From: Sediminibacterium ginsengisoli
Lineage (GTDB): Bacteria; Bacteroidota; Bacteroidia; Chitinophagales; Chitinophagaceae
Assembly (NCBI RefSeq): GCF_900167075.1
Contig: NZ_FUWH01000006.1
Coordinates: 124,001-188,000, forward strand
Length of the DNA stretch: 64,000 nt
Direction: 5' to 3'
Shown: positions 1-8,409 of the stretch, piece by piece
Layout of the letters: each line of letters starts with the position of its first letter
Position numbering within the stretch: position 1 is the first letter of the stretch
Notes under the pieces: model-generated
Seen by the model: the letters and a program-made list of their open reading frames with translations, nothing else
Database searches by the model: none
Told to the model about the DNA's origin: nothing
Program-made: the position numbers and the translations under genes

Positions 1-1
1 A

Positions 2-1117
2 GCATTCATACTGGAGAACATGATCCTCGGACATTATGCCGGACGACCACCGCTGAAGATCTACCTGGTTGATAAAGATGCAGACACTTTTTATCATGCA
101 TTCAGATACCGTTATCCTTTCTGCGAAGAGTTTATTGAACTGATCCCTGTAACGATGTTGAACTCCAGTTTCTTCGCCAATTTTGCATGGTCGAAAGAGC
201 ATATCGAACAGCTCAGCAAAGTGCAGGCTGCTTATTTTTTTGGTGAGAGCGATTCTGTTGTGATGAATACCGCAGCATCCTTCCGCCAGTTTCTTTATAT
301 ACAGACATTGGGGATCTCGCAGGTGCCGCTGATTATCGCATTACCTGAAGACAGCGGTATTTATGAATTCCTGAATGATAACAGCCGCCATCGCGATGAA
401 GTACACCAGCTTTTCACGAATACACTGAATATGCATTATGTGAAAAGACAAAGCGACAGCTTCTCCGGCAAAAGCCTGATAGAAGAAACCGCGCTGAATG
501 ATTCGCTGGCCCGTGTGATCAATTATTATTATTCGGTAAGCTATGAGTTTGAAAACATATTGACCGACAAACTCAATGTTACGCCTAAGCCTGGCCTTGC
601 ACAGCAACTCACGGATTTTATCATTGCATTCCCCCAACAAAAAGCCGCATTTACAGAACAGGAATTTGAGGCAGCTTTCTTTACTTATATGTCGCAGCTG
701 ACAAGTGTTTCGGAAGATCGACTGAATGAATATTTTTCGATCAAGAAACGCTGGAATATCCTAAATAACCGCAAGAAAGATTCAAACCGTTATGCAGCAC
801 GGAATATCAATGTGAAATTTCACATGATGAAAGAGATCGGCTGCTGGCCTGTGAATACGGAGAATATCCTGAAATTCTATCCGCGCCTTGCCGAAGTTGA
901 ACACAAGCGCTGGAGTGCGGAAAAAATGGTGTTCAATTATAAATTCGGCCCTTTCCCTGCAGATAAGAAAGAGAAATACATATTGAAGGAAGTACTGAAG
1001 ATACATAATCAACTAATACCCTACGAGCAGCTGACAGAAGGAGAAAAGCAGAAAGACCTGAATCTTTTTATGCTTTTGCCACTGTTGTATTCTTTAAAAC
1101 AATCCGGAAAATCATAA
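2..1117 (+). CDS. RyR-domain protein with TrkA-N-like Rossmann part (5' partial)
   Basis: The frame is open from base 2, so the first Met at base 20 need not be the start and the N-terminus lies outside the window. Visible residues begin with a Rossmann-like strand and acidic turn (KIYLVDKDA), as in TrkA-N NAD-binding domains; this assignment is moderate. The last 75 residues match the RyR repeat: EHKRW, a hydrophobic patch ending YKFGP, then LIPYEQLTEGEKQKD and a helix. RyR domains in bacteria are proposed ligand-binding modules in nucleotide or NAD-derived signalling systems, often joined to TrkA-N. The stop is 6 bases before the TIR gene, so the two are surely co-transcribed. The role is inferred: sensing or binding a nucleotide signal made or consumed by the neighbour. 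No membrane segment is visible in this part. Confidence 0.75.
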   Translation, partial: AFILENMILGHYAGRPPLKIYLVDKDADTFYHAFRYRYPFCEEFIELIPVTMLNSSFFANFAWSKEHIEQLSKVQAAYFFGESDSVVMNTAASFRQFLYIQTLGISQVPLIIALPEDSGIYEFLNDNSRHRDEVHQLFTNTLNMHYVKRQSDSFSGKSLIEETALNDSLARVINYYYSVSYEFENILTDKLNVTPKPGLAQQLTDFIIAFPQQKAAFTEQEFEAAFFTYMSQLTSVSEDRLNEYFSIKKRWNILNNRKKDSNRYAARNINVKFHMMKEIGCWPVNTENILKFYPRLAEVEHKRWSAEKMVFNYKFGPFPADKKEKYILKEVLKIHNQLIPYEQLTEGEKQKDLNLFMLLPLLYSLKQSGKS

Positions 1118-1123
1118 CAACAG

Positions 1124-2632
1124 ATGCAGTTTGCTAAAGATATATTTATCAGCTATGCGCATATCGATGACGAATCGCTGATCGAAAATCAGAAAGGTTG
1201 GATCTCCGAATTTCACCGGGCGCTGGAAATACGGCTTGCGCAGTTATTGGGCCGCAGACCTGTGATCTGGCGTGATCCTGCTTTGCAGGGAAATCACATT
1301 TTCGATAAACAGATCGTAGATCAGTTTGCACAGGTAGCGGTGATGATTTCCATCCTGACGCCCCGTTATGTAAAATCGGAATGGTGCGTTCGCGAGGTGA
1401 ATGAGTTTTATGATTGCTGTAATACCAATATCGGTTTCAGTATCAATAACCAGGCAAGGATCTTTAAAGTGATCAAGACACCAGTGAAAGTGGAAGTGCA
1501 TCCTGAAAAGATCCAGAACATTCTGGGGTACGAATTCTATAATACAGACCCGCATACCGGCAGGGTAAAAGAACTGGCACAGGTATTCGGTCAGCAGACT
1601 GAAAAACTCTACTGGGAAAAACTGGATGATCTCGCCAATGACCTGGCAGGGTTTCTTGACGGACTTGAATCTGCAAGCCCTTCCCGCAATACTCCCGCCT
1701 CATCAGTTACAAAAGATATTACCCGTGTATATCTCGCTGAATCGAGTTATGAAACCAAGGAATTCAGAGATAGTTTACGCAGAGAATTACAAGACAGCGG
1801 CTATCATATCTATCCTGATAAGCAATTGCCGCTTGTTGCACCGGTTTTAACGGAAGATGTAAGTGCTTATCTGAAAGAAACACGTTTGTCGATTCATCTG
1901 ATCGGCGAACATTATGGCATTATACCGGAAGGGACCCAGAAATCCATTATAGAACTACAGAACGAGATCGCAGCGGCAGCCAGCGGCAATACGTCATTGG
2001 AACGGCTGATCTGGATTCCTGAAGGGCAAACTGCGCGGGAAGAAAGACAGCAGAATTTCATCAATAAGCTGAATGAGGGCAGCGAGGGGATCACCGGGGC
2101 TGATCTGATATACGGGTCGCTGGAAGATTTCAAGGGTGTGATGATGGATAAACTCGCCGCCATCGAAAAAGAAAAGAACAAAGCCAAAGAGGAAGCGGCA
2201 GTTGAATCGAAACCAGCTGCTGATGCATCGAAAAGTCCCGCCATTGTTTACCTGATCTGCGATCTCACAGATCTTGACGATATCAGGCCGCTGGAAGATT
2301 TCCTGTTCAACCAGGGCTGCGAAGTGATGCTTCCCATTTTTGAAGGCGACGAATCGATGATACGTGAAGATCATGTTGAGAATCTGAAAATGTGCGATGC
2401 CGCCGTTATATTTTATGGCAATGCAAATGAGATCTGGCTGCGTTCCAAAACAAGGGATTTTCTCAAGATCAGCGGCTACGGCCGTGAAAAGCCACTTGGA
2501 GCGAAAGCTATTTACATAGCAGGCCCGGCCAGTCCGGCGAAAGAAAGGCTGCGTGCACAGGAGGCTGAAGTGATCAATGGCATCAATGGTCTTCCGGAAG
2601 ATAAAATCCAATCACTCTTACAAAAACTATAA
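1124..2632 (+). CDS. TIR-domain protein with two further TIR-like/Rossmann-like segments
   Basis: The N-terminal 165 residues form a TIR domain: the first strand DIFISYAHID, a BB-loop-like WRDPALQGN, and SEWCVREV with Glu at about residue 91 in the WCxxE position used by NAD-cleaving TIR enzymes. An NADase or cyclic ADP-ribose type activity is therefore possible. Residues about 197-345 (TRVYLAESSYETKEFRDSL) look like a second DUF4062- or TIR-like alpha/beta domain. Residues about 372-490 (IVYLICDLTDLDDI, then CDAAVIFYG) look like a third. Neither has an obvious WCxxE. A charged Ala/Glu/Lys linker lies between the second and third. No signal peptide or membrane segment is visible, so it is cytoplasmic. 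The gaps are 6 bases to the RyR gene and 9 bases to the STAND gene. The function as effector or signal maker is inferred. Confidence 0.85.
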   Translation: MQFAKDIFISYAHIDDESLIENQKGWISEFHRALEIRLAQLLGRRPVIWRDPALQGNHIFDKQIVDQFAQVAVMISILTPRYVKSEWCVREVNEFYDCCNTNIGFSINNQARIFKVIKTPVKVEVHPEKIQNILGYEFYNTDPHTGRVKELAQVFGQQTEKLYWEKLDDLANDLAGFLDGLESASPSRNTPASSVTKDITRVYLAESSYETKEFRDSLRRELQDSGYHIYPDKQLPLVAPVLTEDVSAYLKETRLSIHLIGEHYGIIPEGTQKSIIELQNEIAAAASGNTSLERLIWIPEGQTAREERQQNFINKLNEGSEGITGADLIYGSLEDFKGVMMDKLAAIEKEKNKAKEEAAVESKPAADASKSPAIVYLICDLTDLDDIRPLEDFLFNQGCEVMLPIFEGDESMIREDHVENLKMCDAAVIFYGNANEIWLRSKTRDFLKISGYGREKPLGAKAIYIAGPASPAKERLRAQEAEVINGINGLPEDKIQSLLQKL

Positions 2633-2641
2633 GCAATTCAT

Positions 2642-5600
2642 ATGTTCAACGACCTGGTAATTAATAATCCCTTTCCCGGGTTAAGGGCCTTTGAAGAACA
2701 TGAAGATGTTCTTTTCTTCGGGCGGGAAAAGCAGGTGGATGAGTTGCTGAAAAAACTCAGAACCACCCGGTTCCTGGCTGTGATCGGTTCTTCCGGCAGC
2801 GGTAAATCTTCCCTGATCAAATCGGGGCTGATACCGGCGCTGCACAGCGGTTTCATGTCCGGCGCGGGTTCCCAGTGGCGGATCTGCTCCTTCAGGCCTG
2901 GCAATGACCCGATCCATAACATGGCTGTAGGATTGTCGCAGCCGGGAGTGCTCTATGAACAGTCGGAAGATCATGATACAGAGATAACCACAGCCATCAA
3001 TGAAAGTATTCTGAGAAGAAGCAGTACAGGGTTGATCGGCGCATACAGGCAATCAGGTATTGATACCCGCCAGAACCTGCTGGTACTGGTGGATCAGTTC
3101 GAAGAGCTTTTCCGTTTCAGCAAATATGAAAAAGATGCCAAAGACGGTAAACGTGATTCCGTAGCATTCATCAATCTCTTGCTTAAAGCAACGGAGCAGC
3201 GTGAAGTGCCGATATATGTTGTGTTTACCATGCGTTCCGACTTCCTGGGTGATTGTACGGAATTCAGAGGTCTGCCGGAAGCGATTAACGACGGCGACTA
3301 CCTGGTGCCGCGAATGACGAGGGAAGAAAGGAAAGAAGCGATCGTAGCACCAATATCCGTTGCTGGTGCCAATATCTCTCCCCGTTTGCTGAACCAGTTA
3401 TTGAATGATGTAGGCGATAACCCGGATCAGTTACCCATTCTTCAGCATGCGCTGATGCGTACCTGGGATACCTGGAAGCAGAAAGATCAGCCGGATTCAC
3501 CGATAGATATTACGGATTATGAAGAGATAGGCGGAATGCAATACGCCTTGATGCAGCATGCCGAAGAAGCTTATGCGGAACTCGCTACAGAGCGGCAGCG
3601 TTATATCTGCGAAGTGCTGTTCAAAGCGCTGACCGATAAAGGATCGGATGCGCGTGGTATCCGCAGGCCGAGAAAGCTGGGTGAGATCTGCGCGCTTGCC
3701 GAAGCTAAACTGGACGAGGTAGTGGAAGTGATCAATGTGTTCCGCCGCGGCGGCCGTGCATTCCTGATGCCGCCTGAAAAAGTGACGCTCACTGAATCAT
3801 CCATCATTGATATCTCGCATGAGAGTATCATGCGGGTATGGGAAAGACTGATGAACTGGGTTGATGAAGAAAATGAGTCTGCACAGGTTTATTTCCGGCT
3901 CTGCGAAGCTGCTGCATTATATGAAGCCGGGCGCGGCGGTCTCTGGCGTGACCCCGAATTACAGGTGACGTGGAAATGGAAAGAAGAACAACAGCCCAAT
4001 CTTACCTGGGCCAGCCGTTATAATGACCAGTTTGAAAAAGCGATGTTGTTTCTTGAACACAGCAAGAAACAGTTTGAGCTGGAAATGAAACACAAGGAAG
4101 AAATGCAGAAGCTGCGGCTTCGCCGCGCGAGAAGAGTAGCGATCACGGTATCTGTTGTTGCGGTTTTGGCATTATTCCTTTCCATTTACGCCTTCCAGTT
4201 AAAGAACATCGCTACAAGACAAACAGAACTCGCGGTTAAAAAAACAGCCGAAGCTGAACAAAGCCAGAAAGTGGCGGTGGAACAACGCAAGATCGCAGAT
4301 GCAAGTAAAGAAGAGGCTTTGGAAGGAAAACTGCAGGCTGAGCAAAGCAAGGAAGTTGCCGTAAAGCAGAAAGAGATAGCAGATGCCGCGAAAATAAAAG
4401 CAGAACAAAGCCGGCAGGAAGCACTGATCCAGAAAAACCTTGCTGAAGAACAAAAACGTTATGCGGAAAGGCAGAAGATCGTAGCCGAGGCAAATGAAAA
4501 AGCTGCACGTGAGCAGAAAACGATCGCTGAACAGCAAACTGCAAAAGCGGTTGAAAGTGAAAAAGTAACTGCCGAAGAAAAAAGAAAATCGACCCGCCTT
4601 AAAGACCTGGCCGAGAGCCGTAACCTTGCTTATGAATCATTGCTGCTGCTGAATGAAAAAAAGATAGACGAGAGCCGCGCCAAAGCTTCGGAAGCATATA
4701 AACTCAATCTTGCCAACAACGGCCCGATCCAGAATTCTGATATTTTCAATGCCCTGCAATACAACTGGGAAAATAATATCCAGTTCAGGAACCAGTTTCT
4801 GCTGCACAAATCACCTGTACGCGCTATTGCAGGCAGGCCGAAATCCAATATTGTTTTCTCCGCTGATGAAGAAGGCGCATTATATGTTTCGGCTGTGGAT
4901 GAAAACGGCTGGCAGCCTGTTTCTGTTTTCCAGTTGAAAGAACCGGTGCGCAGCCTTGCAGCTTCACCTGATGGCAATAAGCTTGTTGCGCTCACTTCTG
5001 CAGGTAATGGTGTTTTATTCAATGTTTCTGCAGACAATGCGCTGAGTGTAGCCGGCAGATTCCATATCAATGGTATTTCGAGAAATATTCTCTTCAATGG
5101 AACGGATGCATTTATCGTTGTCAGCAGTTCAGGACTGACGAGGTATAAAACAAATCCTTCGCTTACAGAAGATGGCGTGTTCCGCATCAGCGATCTGGCT
5201 GCTGCGGCAACAGGCAAAAGCGGCAGGATCTATCTGGCATCGGGTAATACATTGAACGTATTCGACAAGTGGGAGAGCCTTGGCGATAAACCCGCTGCTT
5301 CTTACAGATTAGGCGGAAGGATTGTAAGTATTGCCACAGACAACAATGAACAATACCTCGCTGCCGGCACTTACGAGGGTGCGGTATGGCTTAAAGATAT
5401 GCGCAGCAATGGTACGGCTGTTAATCTTCCGCTGCATCTTTCAAGCGTAAATGATTTGCGGTTTGCGCAGGTGAGCAATGGCAGACTGCAACTCGCAAGC
5501 GGAAGTGCGGATCAGTCGATCAAACTGATAGATGTAAGGTCGGCCACCGGCGATAAGAATACGGAAGATGTCATAACACTTAAAGGACACAGCAAATGGA

Positions 5601-5719
5601 TCTACGGACTTACTTATCTGCCGGGCGGTGAAATGATCGTTTCTTCCAGCGAAGACAATAAAGTGATCGCCTGGAAGCCGGTGATGTCGGATCTCTATCA
5701 AAGCCTGAATAAAAAATAA
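2642..5719 (+). CDS. Membrane-spanning nSTAND-type NTPase with WD40 repeats
   Basis: The N-terminus NPFPGLRAFEEHEDVLFFGRE is the usual entry to nSTAND1 NTPases. Walker A is GSSGSGKSS (residues 49-57) and Walker B is LLVLVDQFEELF (about 147-158), followed by TMRSDFLGD. A helical and winged-helix part runs to about 450. A highly basic stretch (LRLRRARR) precedes one hydrophobic helix at about 498-520. By the positive-inside rule the NTPase is cytoplasmic and the rest is outside. Residues about 520-665 are a long Ala/Glu/Lys/Gln coiled coil with repeated KxxAEQSK-like units. Residues about 730-1025 are beta-propeller repeats ending in LKGHSKWIYGLTYLPGGE. STAND proteins oligomerise after sensing a trigger and activate a partner, here probably the TIR protein upstream. 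Gaps are 9 bases upstream and 3 bases downstream. Confidence 0.88.
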   Translation: MFNDLVINNPFPGLRAFEEHEDVLFFGREKQVDELLKKLRTTRFLAVIGSSGSGKSSLIKSGLIPALHSGFMSGAGSQWRICSFRPGNDPIHNMAVGLSQPGVLYEQSEDHDTEITTAINESILRRSSTGLIGAYRQSGIDTRQNLLVLVDQFEELFRFSKYEKDAKDGKRDSVAFINLLLKATEQREVPIYVVFTMRSDFLGDCTEFRGLPEAINDGDYLVPRMTREERKEAIVAPISVAGANISPRLLNQLLNDVGDNPDQLPILQHALMRTWDTWKQKDQPDSPIDITDYEEIGGMQYALMQHAEEAYAELATERQRYICEVLFKALTDKGSDARGIRRPRKLGEICALAEAKLDEVVEVINVFRRGGRAFLMPPEKVTLTESSIIDISHESIMRVWERLMNWVDEENESAQVYFRLCEAAALYEAGRGGLWRDPELQVTWKWKEEQQPNLTWASRYNDQFEKAMLFLEHSKKQFELEMKHKEEMQKLRLRRARRVAITVSVVAVLALFLSIYAFQLKNIATRQTELAVKKTAEAEQSQKVAVEQRKIADASKEEALEGKLQAEQSKEVAVKQKEIADAAKIKAEQSRQEALIQKNLAEEQKRYAERQKIVAEANEKAAREQKTIAEQQTAKAVESEKVTAEEKRKSTRLKDLAESRNLAYESLLLLNEKKIDESRAKASEAYKLNLANNGPIQNSDIFNALQYNWENNIQFRNQFLLHKSPVRAIAGRPKSNIVFSADEEGALYVSAVDENGWQPVSVFQLKEPVRSLAASPDGNKLVALTSAGNGVLFNVSADNALSVAGRFHINGISRNILFNGTDAFIVVSSSGLTRYKTNPSLTEDGVFRISDLAAAATGKSGRIYLASGNTLNVFDKWESLGDKPAASYRLGGRIVSIATDNNEQYLAAGTYEGAVWLKDMRSNGTAVNLPLHLSSVNDLRFAQVSNGRLQLASGSADQSIKLIDVRSATGDKNTEDVITLKGHSKWIYGLTYLPGGEMIVSSSEDNKVIAWKPVMSDLYQSLNKK

Positions 5720-5722
5720 TGT

Positions 5723-8401
5723 ATGCGTAAATCTCTTCTCATAACCTGTTGGTTCTGTTTCCTGCTTTGCATGAAAGTGCAGCAACTCAAAGCGCAGGAT
5801 CAATGTGGTTCAGCTTCTGTGGAAACAGCCGAGGGCTTTTATAATATCGGTCGTTTTCATGAATGTATCAGCGGACTGAAAAAATGCCTGTCGGCAAACG
5901 GCTTTAATTATACAGAACGATTCCAGGCTTACCGCCTGATGGCGATGAGTTACCTTGCCATCGATTCGATCGATGCTGCAGACGATAATATCCGCCGGAT
6001 CCTCCTTATGCAGGATAATTTCGAAGCCTATGCGAGCGATCCCAACCGTTTTAAGCTGGAAGTGATGTACCTGCGCCAGGTGCTGCGTTCCAGCCTGATC
6101 TCCTCGGTTTCTAAGAAAGCGGAGAACATCAATTTAGCGCCAGCAACTATCCAGATCATTTCCGCTGCAGACATCCGCAACCGCGGTTACCAGGACGTGG
6201 AGTCCATTTTTTACGACCTGCCGGGGTTCGATATTTCCCGTGATTTTGGTATTACTTTCTCAACGATGTACCAGCGTGGTTACCGTTCTGCAACGATGAC
6301 CGAACGGACTTTGCTGCTGGTGGATGGAGTTGAAAGCAACGAGATGTGGACGAATGCGGCTTTTTTAAGCAAACAGTTTCCTGTCAGCAATATTAAAAGG
6401 GTGGAAGTGATCTACGGACCAGCGTCTACCATTTATGGTGCTAACGCTTTTGTGGGGGTGATCAATATTGTGACAAAAAATGAAGATGATTATTTCCCTT
6501 TCGACAGGAATAATATCGCAGCCAAAAAGAAAACGCTGGCAGTTAATGTACAGACGGGATATGGATCACTGAATACAAGGTTTATAGATGTGAATGTAGC
6601 GAAACACGTGAACAAAGATGTGTTTTTCTCGCTTACGGGACGTGTATACAAATCAGATAATATGGATCTGTCCAGGTACAGCAACTGGAACGGGATCATA
6701 CATTATGATTCATCTGCGTATAACCGTGTTTTCACTATCCAGAAACCCTCACGTGACACGATCCTGAAATTCGCAGCAGCAGATCCGACCAAGCAATATT
6801 TCCGCATTACTGCCGATTCCAGTGTGTTGTATGCAACCGACCAGGCATTGGCGCGGGCTGCGCAGCTTGACAGTACTGCATATTCGAAGACTTATAAAGG
6901 TGTTAATCCTGCTGAATTCCATAATCCGATCAATGATTTCTATTTGTCAGGGAAAGCACGTTTCGGAGACTTTAATCTCGGATTTGAATATTTTAATAAG
7001 AATGAAGGCTCTGTGGGTGATTATACCAGCCGTTTTGCTTCCATCAATAATGCATTAACCAACTGGCAGGTGCGGCAATTCTATTTCTATGTGAAGTATG
7101 ATAAAGCCTTGTCGGAAAAAATATCATTTTCCAATTTCACTTATTACCGCGGAACGGATTTCGGTAATAATTCAAAAGCAACTGCCTATAAAAGTTATGG
7201 CAACCAGTCTATTTCCTTTTATGAACTTGTAAGATCGAATGGCGCTACGCAGCCTTTCTTTACGCCCACTTACTATGCGCAGAGTTCAAGCCAGTTCCGG
7301 ACAGAATTTAAGCTGCAATATAAATTCAACGAGAAGTGGGATCTGAATACCGGCGGGGAAATGAGAACGGGCAGCCTGCAGGGTGATTATGTAAAAGGAA
7401 CCACAGACCCTGCTATCGTGAACGGTACTGTTACCGGCGGTAATACATTGCCTGGCGGTAATAATTATACACCTTATACTGTTGGTGCTTATACACAGCT
7501 GAATTATCAGAACGTGGCCAAACACCTGAACGTGTCTGCAGCCCTGCGATATGATCATAACCGATTCCGCCAGATCGGTGGCTATGGCTCCATTTTTAAT
7601 CCCCGTTTCTCAGTTGTATATTATCCTGGTAACATGGTTTTCAAAGCCATTTATTCAGAAGCGTTTATGGATGCATCGAGTTTTAACAAGTTCTCTACCT
7701 CGGCAACCAGGCTGGCCAGCAATGCTTCCCTGCAACCCGAAAAAGTAAAGAATATTGAATTCTCTGCGCGTTATACATTCAATAAACTCAACCCCGGTTC
7801 ATTTGTTGAAGCGTCATTCTACCAGGCCAATTATAACAACACACTTGCGCTGGTAAGTTTTGTGATGCCTAACGGCACACTTACCAATCGCTTTGAAGGC
7901 CTGGGCAAGGCAAAGATCATGGGTGTGCAGGTGAACGCACAGGTAGAAGTGCAGCATAATGTGGCAGTTTTCTTCAATTTTACTTTTACGAATCCTAAAA
8001 CCACATTGCCTTCCGTTGTGAGCAAAACGGATTCGGTGGTGAAGCGTACGGGAGATATTGCAGACTATTCTTCCAATTTCGGAGTGAATGTAAAGTTGCT
8101 GAAACAGGATAAGCTTAACCTGAACCTGCGCGGTAACCTTGTAGGAGCGAAGCCGACCGGTAAAGCTACCAGCATCAGCGATAACCCGCTGAACAGTATA
8201 GATGGTTATTTCCTTGCACACCTGAATGTAAATTACCAGTTAAACAGCTGGCTTACAGTGCAGGCAGGATGTTCCAACCTGTTCAATAAGGAATATTTTT
8301 CTCCGGGTGTTCGTTCAGCGGATAATATCCAGTATGCGCCAACCATCCCGCAGTACGGAAGAATGTTCCAGGGACAACTCATATTTAATATCACCAAATA
8401 G
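5723..8401 (+). CDS. TonB-dependent outer-membrane receptor with helical N-terminal extension
   Basis: A signal peptide (residues 1-24, ending LKAQ) is followed by about 100 residues of helical, TPR-like sequence with two Cys (GRFHECISGLKKCL). The plug starts at about residue 140 (TIQIISAADIRNRG) and includes LLLVDGVESNEMW and RVEVIYGPASTIYGANAFVGVINIVTK, split here by VEVIYGP and GANAFVGVINI. The rest, to residue 892, is a beta-barrel with aromatic-rich strands, ending LFNKEYFSPG and an amphipathic FNITK. The CarboxypepD_reg-like domain common at the N-terminus of Bacteroidota SusC proteins is absent, and no SusD lies next to it. The gene begins 3 bases after the STAND gene, so it is translated from the same message. 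This places an outer-membrane receptor in a signalling operon; the substrate is unknown. Confidence 0.9.
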   Translation: MRKSLLITCWFCFLLCMKVQQLKAQDQCGSASVETAEGFYNIGRFHECISGLKKCLSANGFNYTERFQAYRLMAMSYLAIDSIDAADDNIRRILLMQDNFEAYASDPNRFKLEVMYLRQVLRSSLISSVSKKAENINLAPATIQIISAADIRNRGYQDVESIFYDLPGFDISRDFGITFSTMYQRGYRSATMTERTLLLVDGVESNEMWTNAAFLSKQFPVSNIKRVEVIYGPASTIYGANAFVGVINIVTKNEDDYFPFDRNNIAAKKKTLAVNVQTGYGSLNTRFIDVNVAKHVNKDVFFSLTGRVYKSDNMDLSRYSNWNGIIHYDSSAYNRVFTIQKPSRDTILKFAAADPTKQYFRITADSSVLYATDQALARAAQLDSTAYSKTYKGVNPAEFHNPINDFYLSGKARFGDFNLGFEYFNKNEGSVGDYTSRFASINNALTNWQVRQFYFYVKYDKALSEKISFSNFTYYRGTDFGNNSKATAYKSYGNQSISFYELVRSNGATQPFFTPTYYAQSSSQFRTEFKLQYKFNEKWDLNTGGEMRTGSLQGDYVKGTTDPAIVNGTVTGGNTLPGGNNYTPYTVGAYTQLNYQNVAKHLNVSAALRYDHNRFRQIGGYGSIFNPRFSVVYYPGNMVFKAIYSEAFMDASSFNKFSTSATRLASNASLQPEKVKNIEFSARYTFNKLNPGSFVEASFYQANYNNTLALVSFVMPNGTLTNRFEGLGKAKIMGVQVNAQVEVQHNVAVFFNFTFTNPKTTLPSVVSKTDSVVKRTGDIADYSSNFGVNVKLLKQDKLNLNLRGNLVGAKPTGKATSISDNPLNSIDGYFLAHLNVNYQLNSWLTVQAGCSNLFNKEYFSPGVRSADNIQYAPTIPQYGRMFQGQLIFNITK

Positions 8402-8409
8402 TAACCAGC

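Noticed and set aside
1994..2611. A minus-strand open frame of 205 codons inside the TIR gene
   Set aside because: It lies wholly antisense to a well-supported gene, has no domain pattern and is a product of codon bias.
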